From: Streptomyces sp. SID13031
GTDB lineage: Bacteria > Actinomycetota > Actinomycetes > Propionibacteriales > Kribbellaceae
Assembly (NCBI RefSeq): GCF_010548305.1
Contig: NZ_JAAGLV010000009.1
Location: 1-64,000 of the forward strand
Direction of reading: 5' to 3'
DNA length: 64,000 nucleotides
A program made the position numbers and the translations under genes. The notes below the pieces were generated by a model. The model did no database searches, was not told the DNA's origin, and saw only the letters and a program-made list of their open reading frames with translations. This document shows, one piece after another, positions 40,434 to 48,892 of the stretch (its first letter is position 1; every line of letters starts with the position of its first letter).

Positions 40434-41780
40434 CTACGCGAAGACCTTGAGCTCGTAGATGCGGGCCGCAGGGTCGGTGCCCTGGGTCGGGGTGGTGATG
40501 TTGAGGCGCACGTAGCGGGCCGAGACGCCGGTGACCGAGTGGGTGGTGACGGCGGCGGTGTTGTTGGTGATGGTGGCTCGGGTGGTCCAGGTGGTGCCGT
40601 TGGTGGAGGTTTGCAGGGTGAAGGCTCGGGTGTTGAAGGAGGCTGACTCGCCACCGGCCGAGGCGTGGGAGATCTCGACCGAGCCGAGCGCCTGCGACGT
40701 ACCGAGGTCGACCTGCAGGAACTTCGTGGCGACCAGTGAGCAGAACTTGTCGGCGTTACCGCCGGAGACGCTGCCGTTGAAGGCCTTCGCCGGGCCTTCC
40801 GTGGAAGCGCAGGCGGCTGAGCCAGTGGCCGGCTTGTTCAGAGCAAGATTGGCCGGGCCACCGCTGCCGCCCGACATCGCCGACGTCATCTCACGCGCCC
40901 ACTGCCACGGCGCCGCGGTACCGCCCGGGTCCGAGTTGAAGTACTCCCAGCCGTCGACGCCGCCGAAGGTCGGGTACTTCGCGACCAGCGCCGCCAGCGT
41001 GCTCTTCAGCGTCGGCAGCGCGACGTACCCGCCGCAGTTGGCCGAGTTCGTCACCACGCCCGCCACCACCTTCGCCGGCGTGAACAGCCCGCGGTTGATG
41101 ATGTTGTCGTAGCCGCTGGTGTTCGCCATCGAGCCCCAGCCGCAGTAGAACTGCGCGTTGTACCAGTCGATCTTCGTGCCACGATCGCGCTCGAGCGTCT
41201 CGTAGTTGAAGCCGGACAGGTTGCCGCCACCACTCAGCGCGGGCGCGACCGGCGCCAGCGTGATGATGAAGCCGGTGCCGAAGTCGGTGGTCAGCTGGTC
41301 GATCAGCCGGTTGATCCCGGCCTGCGACATGGACTCCTCGACGTCCAGGTCGAGACCGTCCAACCCGTACGTCGTGACGAGGCTCTTCAGCCGCGGGTAG
41401 TACTTGTCGAACTCGGTGTCGAGCCGCTGGAAACTCCCCTGCGCGGCGCCGCCGACGAACGCGGAGACCTTGACGCCGGCCGCCTGCATCGCGTGCAGGT
41501 CGGCCCACATCTGGGTGAACTTCGCGGCCTCCGGCGGGTCGTCGTTGAGGTGCACGACATCCCGGTCGAGGTGGATCGCGCCGACCAGCACGTTGGTGAC
41601 GCCGGTGGTGTTGTCGGTCAGCGCCTTCGGCGAGACGTAGACACCGTTGACGTACTGCGTCTGGTAGTACACGACGACCCGCTTGCTGTCTGCCGTCGTA
41701 CTGGCTTGCGCCGTGCCGACGGGCAGCAGCGCGGCGCCGAGCAGCGCAGCGGCCGCAAAGGTGATTGCCTTACGCAACAT
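40434..41780 (-). CDS. secreted GH18 glycosidase with C-terminal F5/8C (CBM32-like) domain
   Basis: 448 residues. Signal peptide 1-~26 (AAAALLGAALLPVGTAQA). The GH18 barrel (~33-300) carries YGLDGLDLDVEESM, the DxxDxDxE motif with the catalytic glutamate, plus WYNAQFYCGWG and GWEYFNSDPGG, a pattern seen in chitinases and endo-beta-N-acetylglucosaminidases. A Ser/Gly linker is followed by a discoidin-type domain (ANLALNKPATGSAACAST...YVRLNITTP). 40 bp downstream of the ABC permease gene, so likely in the same LacI-controlled operon. It would release GlcNAc-containing oligosaccharides outside the cell; exact substrate unknown. Confidence 0.9.
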   Translation of the reverse strand: MLRKAITFAAAALLGAALLPVGTAQASTTADSKRVVVYYQTQYVNGVYVSPKALTDNTTGVTNVLVGAIHLDRDVVHLNDDPPEAAKFTQMWADLHAMQAAGVKVSAFVGGAAQGSFQRLDTEFDKYYPRLKSLVTTYGLDGLDLDVEESMSQAGINRLIDQLTTDFGTGFIITLAPVAPALSGGGNLSGFNYETLERDRGTKIDWYNAQFYCGWGSMANTSGYDNIINRGLFTPAKVVAGVVTNSANCGGYVALPTLKSTLAALVAKYPTFGGVDGWEYFNSDPGGTAAPWQWAREMTSAMSGGSGGPANLALNKPATGSAACASTEGPAKAFNGSVSGGNADKFCSLVATKFLQVDLGTSQALGSVEISHASAGGESASFNTRAFTLQTSTNGTTWTTRATITNNTAAVTTHSVTGVSARYVRLNITTPTQGTDPAARIYELKVFA

Positions 41781-41820
41781 GATGGAACTCCTTGCAATGG
41801 GCGGATTGCAATGGTGTGGG

Positions 41821-42744
41821 CTACCCCTTCACGGCGCCTTCCTCGACGCCTTTGAAGAAGAATCGCTGGCAGACGGCGAACACGATCACGATCGGGATGA
41901 ACGCGATCATAGTGCCCGCGGCGATCAGCCGGGGGTTGTTGCTGAAGGTGCCGGACAGGTACTGCAGCCCGACGGTCAAGGTGTACTTGTCGGGGTCGGT
42001 CAGCACGATCAGCGGCCAGAGGAAGTCGTCCCAGGCGCCGATGAAGGCGAAGATCGCCACCACGCTGATCGTCCCCCGCACCGACGGCAGCCCGATGTAG
42101 ACGAACCGCTGCCAGACGTTCGCACCGTCCACGACCGCCGCCTGATCCACCTCGACCGGCAACGACCGGAACGCGTTGTACATCAGCAGCACGTTGAGCG
42201 CGCCGACCATACCGGGCAGCGCCACCCCGAACAGCGTGTTCGCCAGCCCGAGCTCGCGCACCGTCACATACTGCGAAATGATCGTCACCTCACCAGGCAG
42301 TACCAGCGTCGCCAGGAACAGCCCGAGAACGATCCGCCGGAACCGGAACTCCAAGCGGGACAAGGCGAATCCGGCCAGCGACGACCCGACGATGTTGCCG
42401 CCGACAACCAGTACCGCGACCTGGAGCGAGTTGCGCATGTAGTCCCAGACCGGGATGGTGTCGGCCACCTCGGCGTAGTGCGACAAGGTCGGCTGGGACG
42501 GCAGCAACCGCGGGATCCGGGTGTAGATGTCTTCCCCCGACCCCTTCAGCGAGGTGGACAACTGCCACAGGAACGGGCCGATCGTGATGATCAGCACGAA
42601 CACCAGCAGCAGGTACCGGACCACCTTCTCCGTCGGCGACAAGGAATTGAACCCGAAGGTCCCCCGCTTGCGCCGCCCGCGGTCGCCGGTACCGGAAGCA
42701 TCCGGTATCGCCACCGGTCGGGCCGGATCCGTCACGACGCTCAT
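41821..42744 (-). CDS. carbohydrate ABC transporter permease, MalG type
   Basis: 307 residues with six transmembrane helices after a basic cytoplasmic N terminus. The cytoplasmic EAA loop is VEVDQAAVVDGANVWQRFVYIGLP, which docks with the ATPase. Start overlaps the preceding permease by 4 bases. CUT1-type importer subunit. No ATPase gene is present in the locus; actinobacteria commonly share an MsiK-type ATPase, which is inferred here. Confidence 0.95.
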   Translation of the reverse strand: MSVVTDPARPVAIPDASGTGDRGRRKRGTFGFNSLSPTEKVVRYLLLVFVLIITIGPFLWQLSTSLKGSGEDIYTRIPRLLPSQPTLSHYAEVADTIPVWDYMRNSLQVAVLVVGGNIVGSSLAGFALSRLEFRFRRIVLGLFLATLVLPGEVTIISQYVTVRELGLANTLFGVALPGMVGALNVLLMYNAFRSLPVEVDQAAVVDGANVWQRFVYIGLPSVRGTISVVAIFAFIGAWDDFLWPLIVLTDPDKYTLTVGLQYLSGTFSNNPRLIAAGTMIAFIPIVIVFAVCQRFFFKGVEEGAVKG

Positions 42745-43619
42745 GCGTCCGCCGCCTTCCGGTTCAGCCGGGCCAGTACGAGCATCGGGACGACGGTGAC
42801 GAAGAACAGCACGATGGACAGCGCGGACGCGTAACCGAGGTTGCCCTCGAAGCCCTGGCTGTACTGCTGGATCAGCATCACCACGGAGTTGTCCCGGCCA
42901 CCCGGACCGCCCTTTCCACCGCTGAGGATGAACAGCTCGGAGAAGACCCGCAGGGCCGATACCGAGATCAGGATCGAGATCAGGATCATCGTTCCCCGGA
43001 CGCCGGGGATCGTCACATTGAGGAACCGGCGGAAGGCCGACGCGCCGTCGACCGCGGCGGCCTCGTGCAGCTCACGGCCGACGTTCCCGAGGGCGGCCAG
43101 GTAGATGATCATGTAGTACCCGAGCCCCTTCCAGATCGTCAGGCTGATGGCGCTGAGCAGCAACAGCCACTGGTCGCTGAGGAACGGCAGCGGCCCGGAG
43201 ATCACGCCGAGCTTCTCGGCCAGGCCGTTGACCAGGCCGCGATCGTCCAGGATCCACTGCCAGATCAGCGCCACCACCACCGCGGAGGCGACCACAGGGG
43301 TGTAGAAAGCGGTCCGGAAGAAGGTGATCCCGGGCAGCTTCTTCTCCACCAGCACGGCGAGCAGCAGCGGCAGGATGGTCAGGAACGGCAGGCAGACCAC
43401 CATGTAGATGACGCTGTTGAGCAGCGCCCAGCGCAACTGCTCGTCGTGCAGCAGGGCCTCGAAGTTCTTCAGCCCGACGAAGGTACCGCCGCCGATCGGC
43501 TTGGCGTTGGTGAACGACAAGATGACGGTGTTGATCGACGGCCAGAGGTTGAACACCAGCAACCAGGTGAGGGCCGGGATCACCAGCACCCACGGCGTGA
43601 ACCAGCGGTGGTAGCGCAT
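42741..43619 (-). CDS. carbohydrate ABC transporter permease, MalF type
   Basis: 292 residues, six helices, EAA loop RELHEAAAVDGASAFRRFLNVTIPG. It lies 3 bp after the solute-binding protein gene and overlaps the second permease by 4 bases. Forms the CUT1 membrane heterodimer with the MalG-type subunit. Confidence 0.95.
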   Translation of the reverse strand: MRYHRWFTPWVLVIPALTWLLVFNLWPSINTVILSFTNAKPIGGGTFVGLKNFEALLHDEQLRWALLNSVIYMVVCLPFLTILPLLLAVLVEKKLPGITFFRTAFYTPVVASAVVVALIWQWILDDRGLVNGLAEKLGVISGPLPFLSDQWLLLLSAISLTIWKGLGYYMIIYLAALGNVGRELHEAAAVDGASAFRRFLNVTIPGVRGTMILISILISVSALRVFSELFILSGGKGGPGGRDNSVVMLIQQYSQGFEGNLGYASALSIVLFFVTVVPMLVLARLNRKAADA

Positions 43620-43622
43620 CGA

Positions 43623-44915
43623 TCAGGAGGCGAGCAGCTGGTTGGCCTTGGCCACCGCGGCGTCGAGGGCCTGCTTGGAGGTCACCTTGCCGGAGATCGC
43701 GAGCGAGATCTGCTGGTTGATGAAGTCCTGGGTGGCACCGCTGATCACCGGCGGCTGCAGCACCTTCGCCTTGGCCAGCGACTCGAACGCGAGCACCTTG
43801 GCGTCGGACTCCGGAGTCCCGTCGCTCTTGGAGAAGTACGGGTCCTGGGCCGAGGCCTTGGTGGACGGGAAGATGTTGACGATCTTCGCGAACGCGGCCT
43901 GGTTCTCGGCGTTGGTGACGAACCGCGCCAGCGCGATCGCGGCGGCCTGGTTCTTGGTCTTGGCCGAGACCGATAGCCCCTGCACGTACAGCGGCGGGGT
44001 GTCCAGCGCCGGCGACGGGACGACCTTGCCCTTCAGCGACGGGTTGTCCTTGGTGAAGTCCTGGATCGCGGCGCCACCACCGGTGGTCCAGGCGACCTTG
44101 TTCTGGGTGAAGAGCTTGGAGTTGCCCAGGTACTCCTGGGTCAGGATGTCGCGCGGCAGGTAGCCGGCCTTGTAAGCGGCGGCGTACTTGTCCAGCAGTG
44201 CGGCGGCCTCGGGGGTGTTGAAGGTGAAGGACTTGCCGTCGTCGGACTGGATCTTGACGCCGGCGTTGGTGAAGTCACCGATGCCGGGCAGCCGGCTCAT
44301 CATGTACTCCTTGCCGCCCGACTTGTCGTGCATCACCTTGGCGGCGGCGAGCAACTCGTCGAAGGTCTTCGGCGGGTTCTTCACGTCGAGCCCGACGGCG
44401 GCGAACTTGGTCGCGTTCCAGTAGTCGATGTCGGTGTTCAGGTACCACGGGTAGCCGAAGGTGCCGTCCTGGCCCTGGTACTTGTACGCGGCGACGCCGC
44501 CCTCGACGTACTCCTCGGCGATCTTCGGGTCGGCCGCGCCGACGTCGAGCAGCATCGACTGCTTGGCCAGCGGGAGCGCGAAGTCCGGCGGCAGGTTGAC
44601 CACGTCGGGCAGCTGACCGGCGGACGCCTGGCTCAGCACCTTCTTGTCGTAGCCGTCACCCGGCTGGTCGAGCCAGGTCACCTTGGTACCCGGGTATTTC
44701 GCCTCGAAGGCTTTGATCACGCCTTCGACGTAGGACGTGAACTTAGGCTTGAGCGCCCAGGTCTGGAAGCTGACCTCGCCCGTCACCTGGGCGTTCGCGT
44801 CGACGGTGGGCTTGCTGCCGGACGACGTGTCGTCCGAGGAACCGAGGCCACAACCAGCGAGAGTAAGTGCCACGACGGCAAGAGCTGCCACTCCGGAAAG
44901 ACGACGACTACGCAT
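43623..44915 (-). CDS. ABC transporter sugar-binding lipoprotein
   Basis: 430 residues. Lipoprotein signal with lipobox LAGC (cysteine at ~22), then a Ser/Thr/Asp linker and a type-1 extracellular solute-binding domain (family 1): FKAKYPGTKV-like AFEAKYPGTKVTWLDQPGD, YGYPWYLNTD-like TFGYPWYLNTDIDYWNATKF, and AFVTNAENQAAFAK. Captures an oligosaccharide for the two permeases. AGGAG lies 7 bases before the ATG, and a LacI-type operator lies 16 bases upstream of it. Confidence 0.95.
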   Translation of the reverse strand: MRSRRLSGVAALAVVALTLAGCGLGSSDDTSSGSKPTVDANAQVTGEVSFQTWALKPKFTSYVEGVIKAFEAKYPGTKVTWLDQPGDGYDKKVLSQASAGQLPDVVNLPPDFALPLAKQSMLLDVGAADPKIAEEYVEGGVAAYKYQGQDGTFGYPWYLNTDIDYWNATKFAAVGLDVKNPPKTFDELLAAAKVMHDKSGGKEYMMSRLPGIGDFTNAGVKIQSDDGKSFTFNTPEAAALLDKYAAAYKAGYLPRDILTQEYLGNSKLFTQNKVAWTTGGGAAIQDFTKDNPSLKGKVVPSPALDTPPLYVQGLSVSAKTKNQAAAIALARFVTNAENQAAFAKIVNIFPSTKASAQDPYFSKSDGTPESDAKVLAFESLAKAKVLQPPVISGATQDFINQQISLAISGKVTSKQALDAAVAKANQLLAS

Positions 44916-44931
44916 GGAATTCTCCTGAGGT

Positions 44932-44947
44932 GATAAACCGGTATAGC
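44932..44947. promoter_or_regulatory. LacI-type operator ahead of the ABC/GH18 operon
   Basis: GATAAACCGGTATAGC, a CG-centred imperfect palindrome 16 bases upstream of the solute-binding protein start. It matches the operator at 46077-46092 in 13 of 16 positions, giving GMTAAACCGRTWTAGC. LacI-family regulators bind sites with a central CG. Binding by the neighbouring LacI protein is inferred. Confidence 0.7.
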
Positions 44948-45025
44948 TCCTGCACTATCCACATCGTAGAATCCGCTGTCAAGGGCCACATCGATCAGGC
45001 ACGGTGACGTGAGGGAGGGGATCCG

Positions 45026-46045
45026 ATGGCGCGACCGACCATTGCGGACATCGCCGACAAGGCGGGGGTCTCCAAAGGCGCGGTGTCGTTCGCGCTGAAC
45101 GGGCGGCCCGGCGTGAGCGACGCGACCCGGGCCAGGATCCTGCAGATCGCCGACCAGATGAGCTGGCGCCCGCACAGCGCCGCCCGCGCGCTGGGCGCCT
45201 CCCGGGTGGACTCCGTCGGGCTGGTGATCGCCCGTCCGGCCCGCACGCTCGGCGTCGAACCGTTCTTCGCGCATCTGCTGTCCGGTCTGCAGTCCGGGCT
45301 GTCCACGCACTCGATCTCGCTGCAACTGCTGATCGTCGAGAACACCGAGGCGGAGATCGAGGTCTACAAGCGCTGGGCCTCCGAACACCGCGTGGACGGC
45401 GTGATCCTGGTCGACCTGACCGTGAAGGACGCGCGGATCGAAGCGCTCCGGGCGCTCGAACTGCCCGCGGTGGTGATCGGTGGGCGCGGTGGCAAGGGTG
45501 CGCTCGCCTCCGTCTGGGCCGACGACCGCGACGCGATGCTCTCGATCGTGGACTACCTGGCCGCGCTAGGGCACCGCCGGATCGCCCACGTCGCCGGTAC
45601 GCCGAACTTCCAGCACACCCAGCGCCGGATCCGCGCCGTCCGCGACGCCGCACCCCGGCTCGGCCTGATCGACGCGCCCTCGCTGACCACCGACTTCAGC
45701 GACGCCGAGGGCGCCGCCACCACCCGCAAACTGCTCTCCCAGCCGGACCGGCCGACTGCGATCGTCTACGACAGCGACGTGATGGCGGTGGCCGGCCTAG
45801 GCGTCGCGATGGAGATGGGCGTCTCGGTCCCCGGCGACCTCTCGATCGTCGCCTTCGACGACTCGATCCTGACCCAGTTGATGCATCCCGCGCTGACCGC
45901 GCTGTCCCGGGACACCTTCGAATTCGGGCGGCAGGCGGCCGAAGTGCTACTCGAAGTGATCGCCGACCCCACCAAGGTGATCAACCTCCGGACCGCGGAC
46001 CCGGTCCTGACCGTCCGCGAGTCCACCGCCCCGCCCAGCTCCTGA
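45026..46045 (+). CDS. LacI-family transcriptional regulator
   Basis: 339 residues. The N-terminal helix-turn-helix and hinge are PTIADIADKAGVSKGAVSFALNG and a SWRPHSAARALGAS region (central hinge leucine present). The C-terminal periplasmic-binding-like effector domain includes LGHRRIAHVAG, PTAIVYDSDVMAVAG and VPGDLSIVAFDDS. Divergent from the ABC operon and 56 bp ahead of the GH5-like gene; two matching operators flank it, so it most likely represses both arms until its sugar ligand is present. Confidence 0.95.
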   Translation: MARPTIADIADKAGVSKGAVSFALNGRPGVSDATRARILQIADQMSWRPHSAARALGASRVDSVGLVIARPARTLGVEPFFAHLLSGLQSGLSTHSISLQLLIVENTEAEIEVYKRWASEHRVDGVILVDLTVKDARIEALRALELPAVVIGGRGGKGALASVWADDRDAMLSIVDYLAALGHRRIAHVAGTPNFQHTQRRIRAVRDAAPRLGLIDAPSLTTDFSDAEGAATTRKLLSQPDRPTAIVYDSDVMAVAGLGVAMEMGVSVPGDLSIVAFDDSILTQLMHPALTALSRDTFEFGRQAAEVLLEVIADPTKVINLRTADPVLTVRESTAPPSS

Positions 46046-46076
46046 CCCAGCCCCGACCGAGCAACTGGCGTAATTC

Positions 46077-46092
46077 GCTAAACCGATTTAGC
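46077..46092. promoter_or_regulatory. LacI-type operator ahead of the GH5-like glycosidase
   Basis: GCTAAACCGATTTAGC: perfect 6-bp arms GCTAAA/TTTAGC around CCGA. It ends 9 bases before the ATG at 46102. No Shine-Dalgarno is visible between it and the start, so the transcript may be leaderless and the operator would overlie the core promoter. Confidence 0.75.
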
Positions 46093-46101
46093 ATCGCTGT
46101 C

Positions 46102-47280
46102 ATGCTCTCGGATCCCGCCACGCCCAGGTTCGGCGCGAACTACGTCCCGTCGTCCGGGTGGTTCTACAGCTGGCTCGACTACGACCCGGCGGCGGTCCGC
46201 CGGGACTTCGCCGACCTGGCCGGGCTCGGCCTGGACCACGTCCGGGTGTTCCCGATCTGGCCCTGGATCCAGCCGAACCGGGCGATCATCCGCGAGCGCG
46301 CGATCGACGACCTGCTCGATCTGATCGACGCCGCCGCCGAGCACGACCTGACAGTGGCGGTCGACCTGATCCAGGGACACCTGTCGAGCTTCGACTTCCT
46401 GCCGGCGTGGGTGCTCACCTGGCACAAGAGCAGCCTGTTCGAGAGCGGGACGGTCCGCGACGGGCTGACGGCCTACGTCGATGCCGTGGCGCGCGCAGTG
46501 GCGACCAAGCCCAATGTCTTCGCGATCACCCTCGGCAACGAGGTGAACAACCTCTGGCCGGACAGCTCGACCACCCCGGAGGCGTCCACCCGCTGGGCTC
46601 ACGACTTGTTGCTCACGCTGAAGAAAGCCGCGCCCGACGTCCTCGCCCTGCACTCGGTCTTCGACGATGCCTGGTACAAGCCAGACCACCCCTTTCTCCC
46701 GGCCGACGTTGTCGACCTGGGTGATCTGAGCACCGTCCACTCGTGGGTTTTCAACGGGGTCTCTCGGGTGGACGGCCCGCTCGGTCCGGCAACCCTGACG
46801 CACGCCGACTACCTGGTCGAGCTCGCCGCCGCCACTTCACTGGATAGTTCACGACCTGTATGGCTGCAGGAGATCGGCGTACCGGGCCCGGATATCCCGA
46901 CGGACCTGCAGGCGGAGTTCACCCGCCGTACCGTCGAGCTGGTCATCGACAACCCCGCCCTCTGGGGTGTCACCTGGTGGTCCTCCCACGACATCGACCG
47001 GCGCCTCCTCGACTTCCCCGACCGCGAGTACGACCTCGGCCTCTTCACCGTCGACCACCACCGCAAGCCCGCCGCCCAGGCCCTGGCCGACGTGATCGCG
47101 GAGGTGCGCGCCAACGGCGTACACCCCCGACCGGCCGCGGTTCTCGACGCGCCGCTCAACCCGCGCACCGAACCATCCCGCCGCGCTGAGTTGTCCCCCG
47201 GCAGCGACTTCCACCGCAGCTGGGTGGAAGCCCGCGCCAACGGGCCGGTCCGCATCCGTGTCCCTAACGACAGGACATAG
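46102..47280 (+). CDS. GH5-like (clan A) glycoside hydrolase
   Basis: 392 residues, no signal peptide, so cytoplasmic. TIM-barrel with FGANYVPSSGWFYSWLDY at the N terminus, LDHVRVFPIWPWIQP (strand 2), FAITLGNEVNNLW with the NE acid/base glutamate, and RPVWLQEIGVPG with the nucleophile glutamate, the clan GH-A layout shared by GH5 mannanases and mannosidases. Subfamily cannot be fixed by eye. It probably trims oligosaccharides brought in by the divergent ABC system. Stop codon lies in an inverted repeat shared with the tetR gene. Confidence 0.85.
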   Translation: MLSDPATPRFGANYVPSSGWFYSWLDYDPAAVRRDFADLAGLGLDHVRVFPIWPWIQPNRAIIRERAIDDLLDLIDAAAEHDLTVAVDLIQGHLSSFDFLPAWVLTWHKSSLFESGTVRDGLTAYVDAVARAVATKPNVFAITLGNEVNNLWPDSSTTPEASTRWAHDLLLTLKKAAPDVLALHSVFDDAWYKPDHPFLPADVVDLGDLSTVHSWVFNGVSRVDGPLGPATLTHADYLVELAAATSLDSSRPVWLQEIGVPGPDIPTDLQAEFTRRTVELVIDNPALWGVTWWSSHDIDRRLLDFPDREYDLGLFTVDHHRKPAAQALADVIAEVRANGVHPRPAAVLDAPLNPRTEPSRRAELSPGSDFHRSWVEARANGPVRIRVPNDRT

Positions 47281-47350
47281 CGCCTGTACAGCAGACGGCG
47301 ATCGCCGCTGTGAGCGTGGCGCCTGACCGAACGGCGGACTATGTCCTGTC
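47269..47350. terminator. inverted repeat covering the ends of two convergent genes
   Basis: GACAGGACATAG (47269-47280) and CTATGTCCTGTC (47339-47350) are perfect complements, each containing a stop codon (TAG) of the convergent GH5-like and tetR genes. A GGCGATCGCC palindrome (47297-47306) lies in the loop. Likely bidirectional terminator. Confidence 0.55.
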
Positions 47351-48082
47351 GGTCGGGACAGCCAAACCGTCGATCAGAACCTGGATACCGTCGAGGATGC
47401 GGTCCAGGCCGAAGTCGAAGTCGTCGTCGAGAGTGTCTTCGTACTCCTGGTTGGTGTACATCGCCAGGAGTCGGTCATAGCCGGCCGACTGCAGCCGCGG
47501 CACCAGGAACGTGCCGACCGCCGCCGACTCGACCGGGGCCGAGTCGCTGGCTGCTAGTTGGCGGGCAAGGTTCGCGTAGCTGCGGGCATAGCCGTCGAAG
47601 AGGACGGCACAGCCGAGGGCGTCGTGCTGGCTCAACCCGGTATCGGCCATTACCCCCAGCAGCGTCTCCACCCAGTGCAGCAGGTTGGGCGTGACCGGGG
47701 CGCCACGGATGGGCACCTCGAGCAGCCACGGGCGTTCGGCGTACTGGTCGACCTGGGCCTTCACCCACGCGCGTGCGCCTGCACGCCAGCCGTCGGCCTC
47801 CAGGATGTAGGCCGGAGCGCGCCCCCAAGCTGTCTCCGCGACCAGCACGATCAGCTCGTCCTTCGAGCTGACGTAGCGGTACATCGCATTGGTGGAGACG
47901 CCGAGCTGCGCCGCGATCTTCTGCAGCGAGATGGCCTCGAAACCCTGGGCGTCACCGAACTCGATCCCGGTGGCGACGATCTGGTCGACCGTGAGGGCCG
48001 GCTTCGGTCCGCGCCGCTGGACCGGCTGGACGCCCCAGGACAGGGCGAGGCCGGGCGGTAGCTGCGCCGGCTCCTCACTCAT
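47339..48082 (-). CDS. TetR-family transcriptional regulator
   Basis: 247 residues from the ATG at 48082. A ~20-residue extension is followed by the TetR helix-turn-helix LTVDQIVATGIEFGD...QKIAAQLGVSTNAMYRYVSSKDELIVLVAE, then a TetR_C-type ligand domain. Divergent from a small 2-TM protein and an ABC system, which it probably controls. The ABC genes are broken (see next entries), so part of its regulon is lost. Confidence 0.92.
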   Translation of the reverse strand: MSEEPAQLPPGLALSWGVQPVQRRGPKPALTVDQIVATGIEFGDAQGFEAISLQKIAAQLGVSTNAMYRYVSSKDELIVLVAETAWGRAPAYILEADGWRAGARAWVKAQVDQYAERPWLLEVPIRGAPVTPNLLHWVETLLGVMADTGLSQHDALGCAVLFDGYARSYANLARQLAASDSAPVESAAVGTFLVPRLQSAGYDRLLAMYTNQEYEDTLDDDFDFGLDRILDGIQVLIDGLAVPTDRT

Positions 48083-48263
48083 GCCCCCATCCTTCCGCAC
48101 GTTTGCCCGATAGCGCAGGAAGGCCTGCCACCCCCGGTGCGGGGGACTTAGCCCTACCCCCGAAACGGGCTGCAGGACCCTTCAAGATGAAACTGTTCAA
48201 CCCATACGCTATTTCTCGTCAGGTACCGCGGCCAAGCGGGCCCAGGAGAAGAAGGAATCCCTC

Positions 48264-48704
48264 ATGAACACCCTGAACGCCACCCTCGGCCCGCTGGTCT
48301 CCCCCGACGAGCAGGAGCTCAGCTACACCGACAAGCAGGCAGCGCACGCGAAGATCGAGAGCGCGGCCCGGCTGGGAGTATTGTCCGCCCAGCAGGCCGC
48401 CGACCGGCACCGGGTGCTCAACGAGTCCCACCGGCGCGGCCATCTGCGCGAAGTACTGGCCGGTCTGCACGACGCCGTACCGCCGTCCGGGCTCACCCTG
48501 GCGCTGCGGATCGCGGCAGTCGGCTGGCTCGCGGTCTGCGTGATCCAGTTCGTGATCTGGCTCGCGCTCGCCGCCTTCGGGCACCTCGACTGGCCGTGGT
48601 GGCTGTGGTCCGACGTCGGCCTCGGCCTCGCGGTCGGCATCCTGTGGTGGACGCACGAGTCGTACCACCGCAAGTCCCAGCTGGATCCGGGGACGAGCCG
48701 ATGA
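48264..48704 (+). CDS. small two-helix membrane protein
   Basis: 146 residues. An N-terminal helical region (~15-75; AHAKIESAARLGVLSAQQAADRHRVL), DUF1707/SHOCT-like in feel, is followed by two transmembrane helices (~83-107 and ~113-132) and a short basic tail. AGAAGAAGG precedes the ATG. It overlaps the ABC ATPase start by 4 bases. Possibly an accessory of the broken ABC exporter; function unknown. Confidence 0.7.
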   Translation: MNTLNATLGPLVSPDEQELSYTDKQAAHAKIESAARLGVLSAQQAADRHRVLNESHRRGHLREVLAGLHDAVPPSGLTLALRIAAVGWLAVCVIQFVIWLALAAFGHLDWPWWLWSDVGLGLAVGILWWTHESYHRKSQLDPGTSR

Positions 48705-48892
48705 GCGTGCCCCTCCAGCTGACCGAAGTACAGAAGGTTTACGGCACCGGGCCCAGCGCGGTCACCGCGCTGGGCGGGGTCAGCTACTCCTTTGCCCAAG
48801 GCACCTTCACCGCGGTGATGGGACCGTCCGGCTCCGGCAAGAGCACGCTGCTGCACTGCGCCGCCGGGCTGGACGAGCCCAGCTCGGTCTGA
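48701..48892 (+). pseudogene. ABC transporter ATPase, truncated after Walker A
   Basis: The 63-residue reading frame starts normally (MSVPLQLTEVQKVYGTG), keeps the Walker A GPSGSGKST and LLHCAAGLDEPSS, and then stops at a TGA at 48890-48892. The Q-loop, signature, Walker B and H-loop (~170 residues) are missing. The following bases encode the end of an FtsX-type permease, so one deletion removed the rest of the ATPase and the front of the permease. Cannot function as an ATPase. Confidence 0.85.

Noticed and set aside
41792-41814. TTGCAATGG direct repeat in front of the GH18 gene
   Set aside because: Two 9-base copies 14 bases apart could be an operator, but they do not match the LacI sites of the locus and overlap the RBS area; too weak to call.
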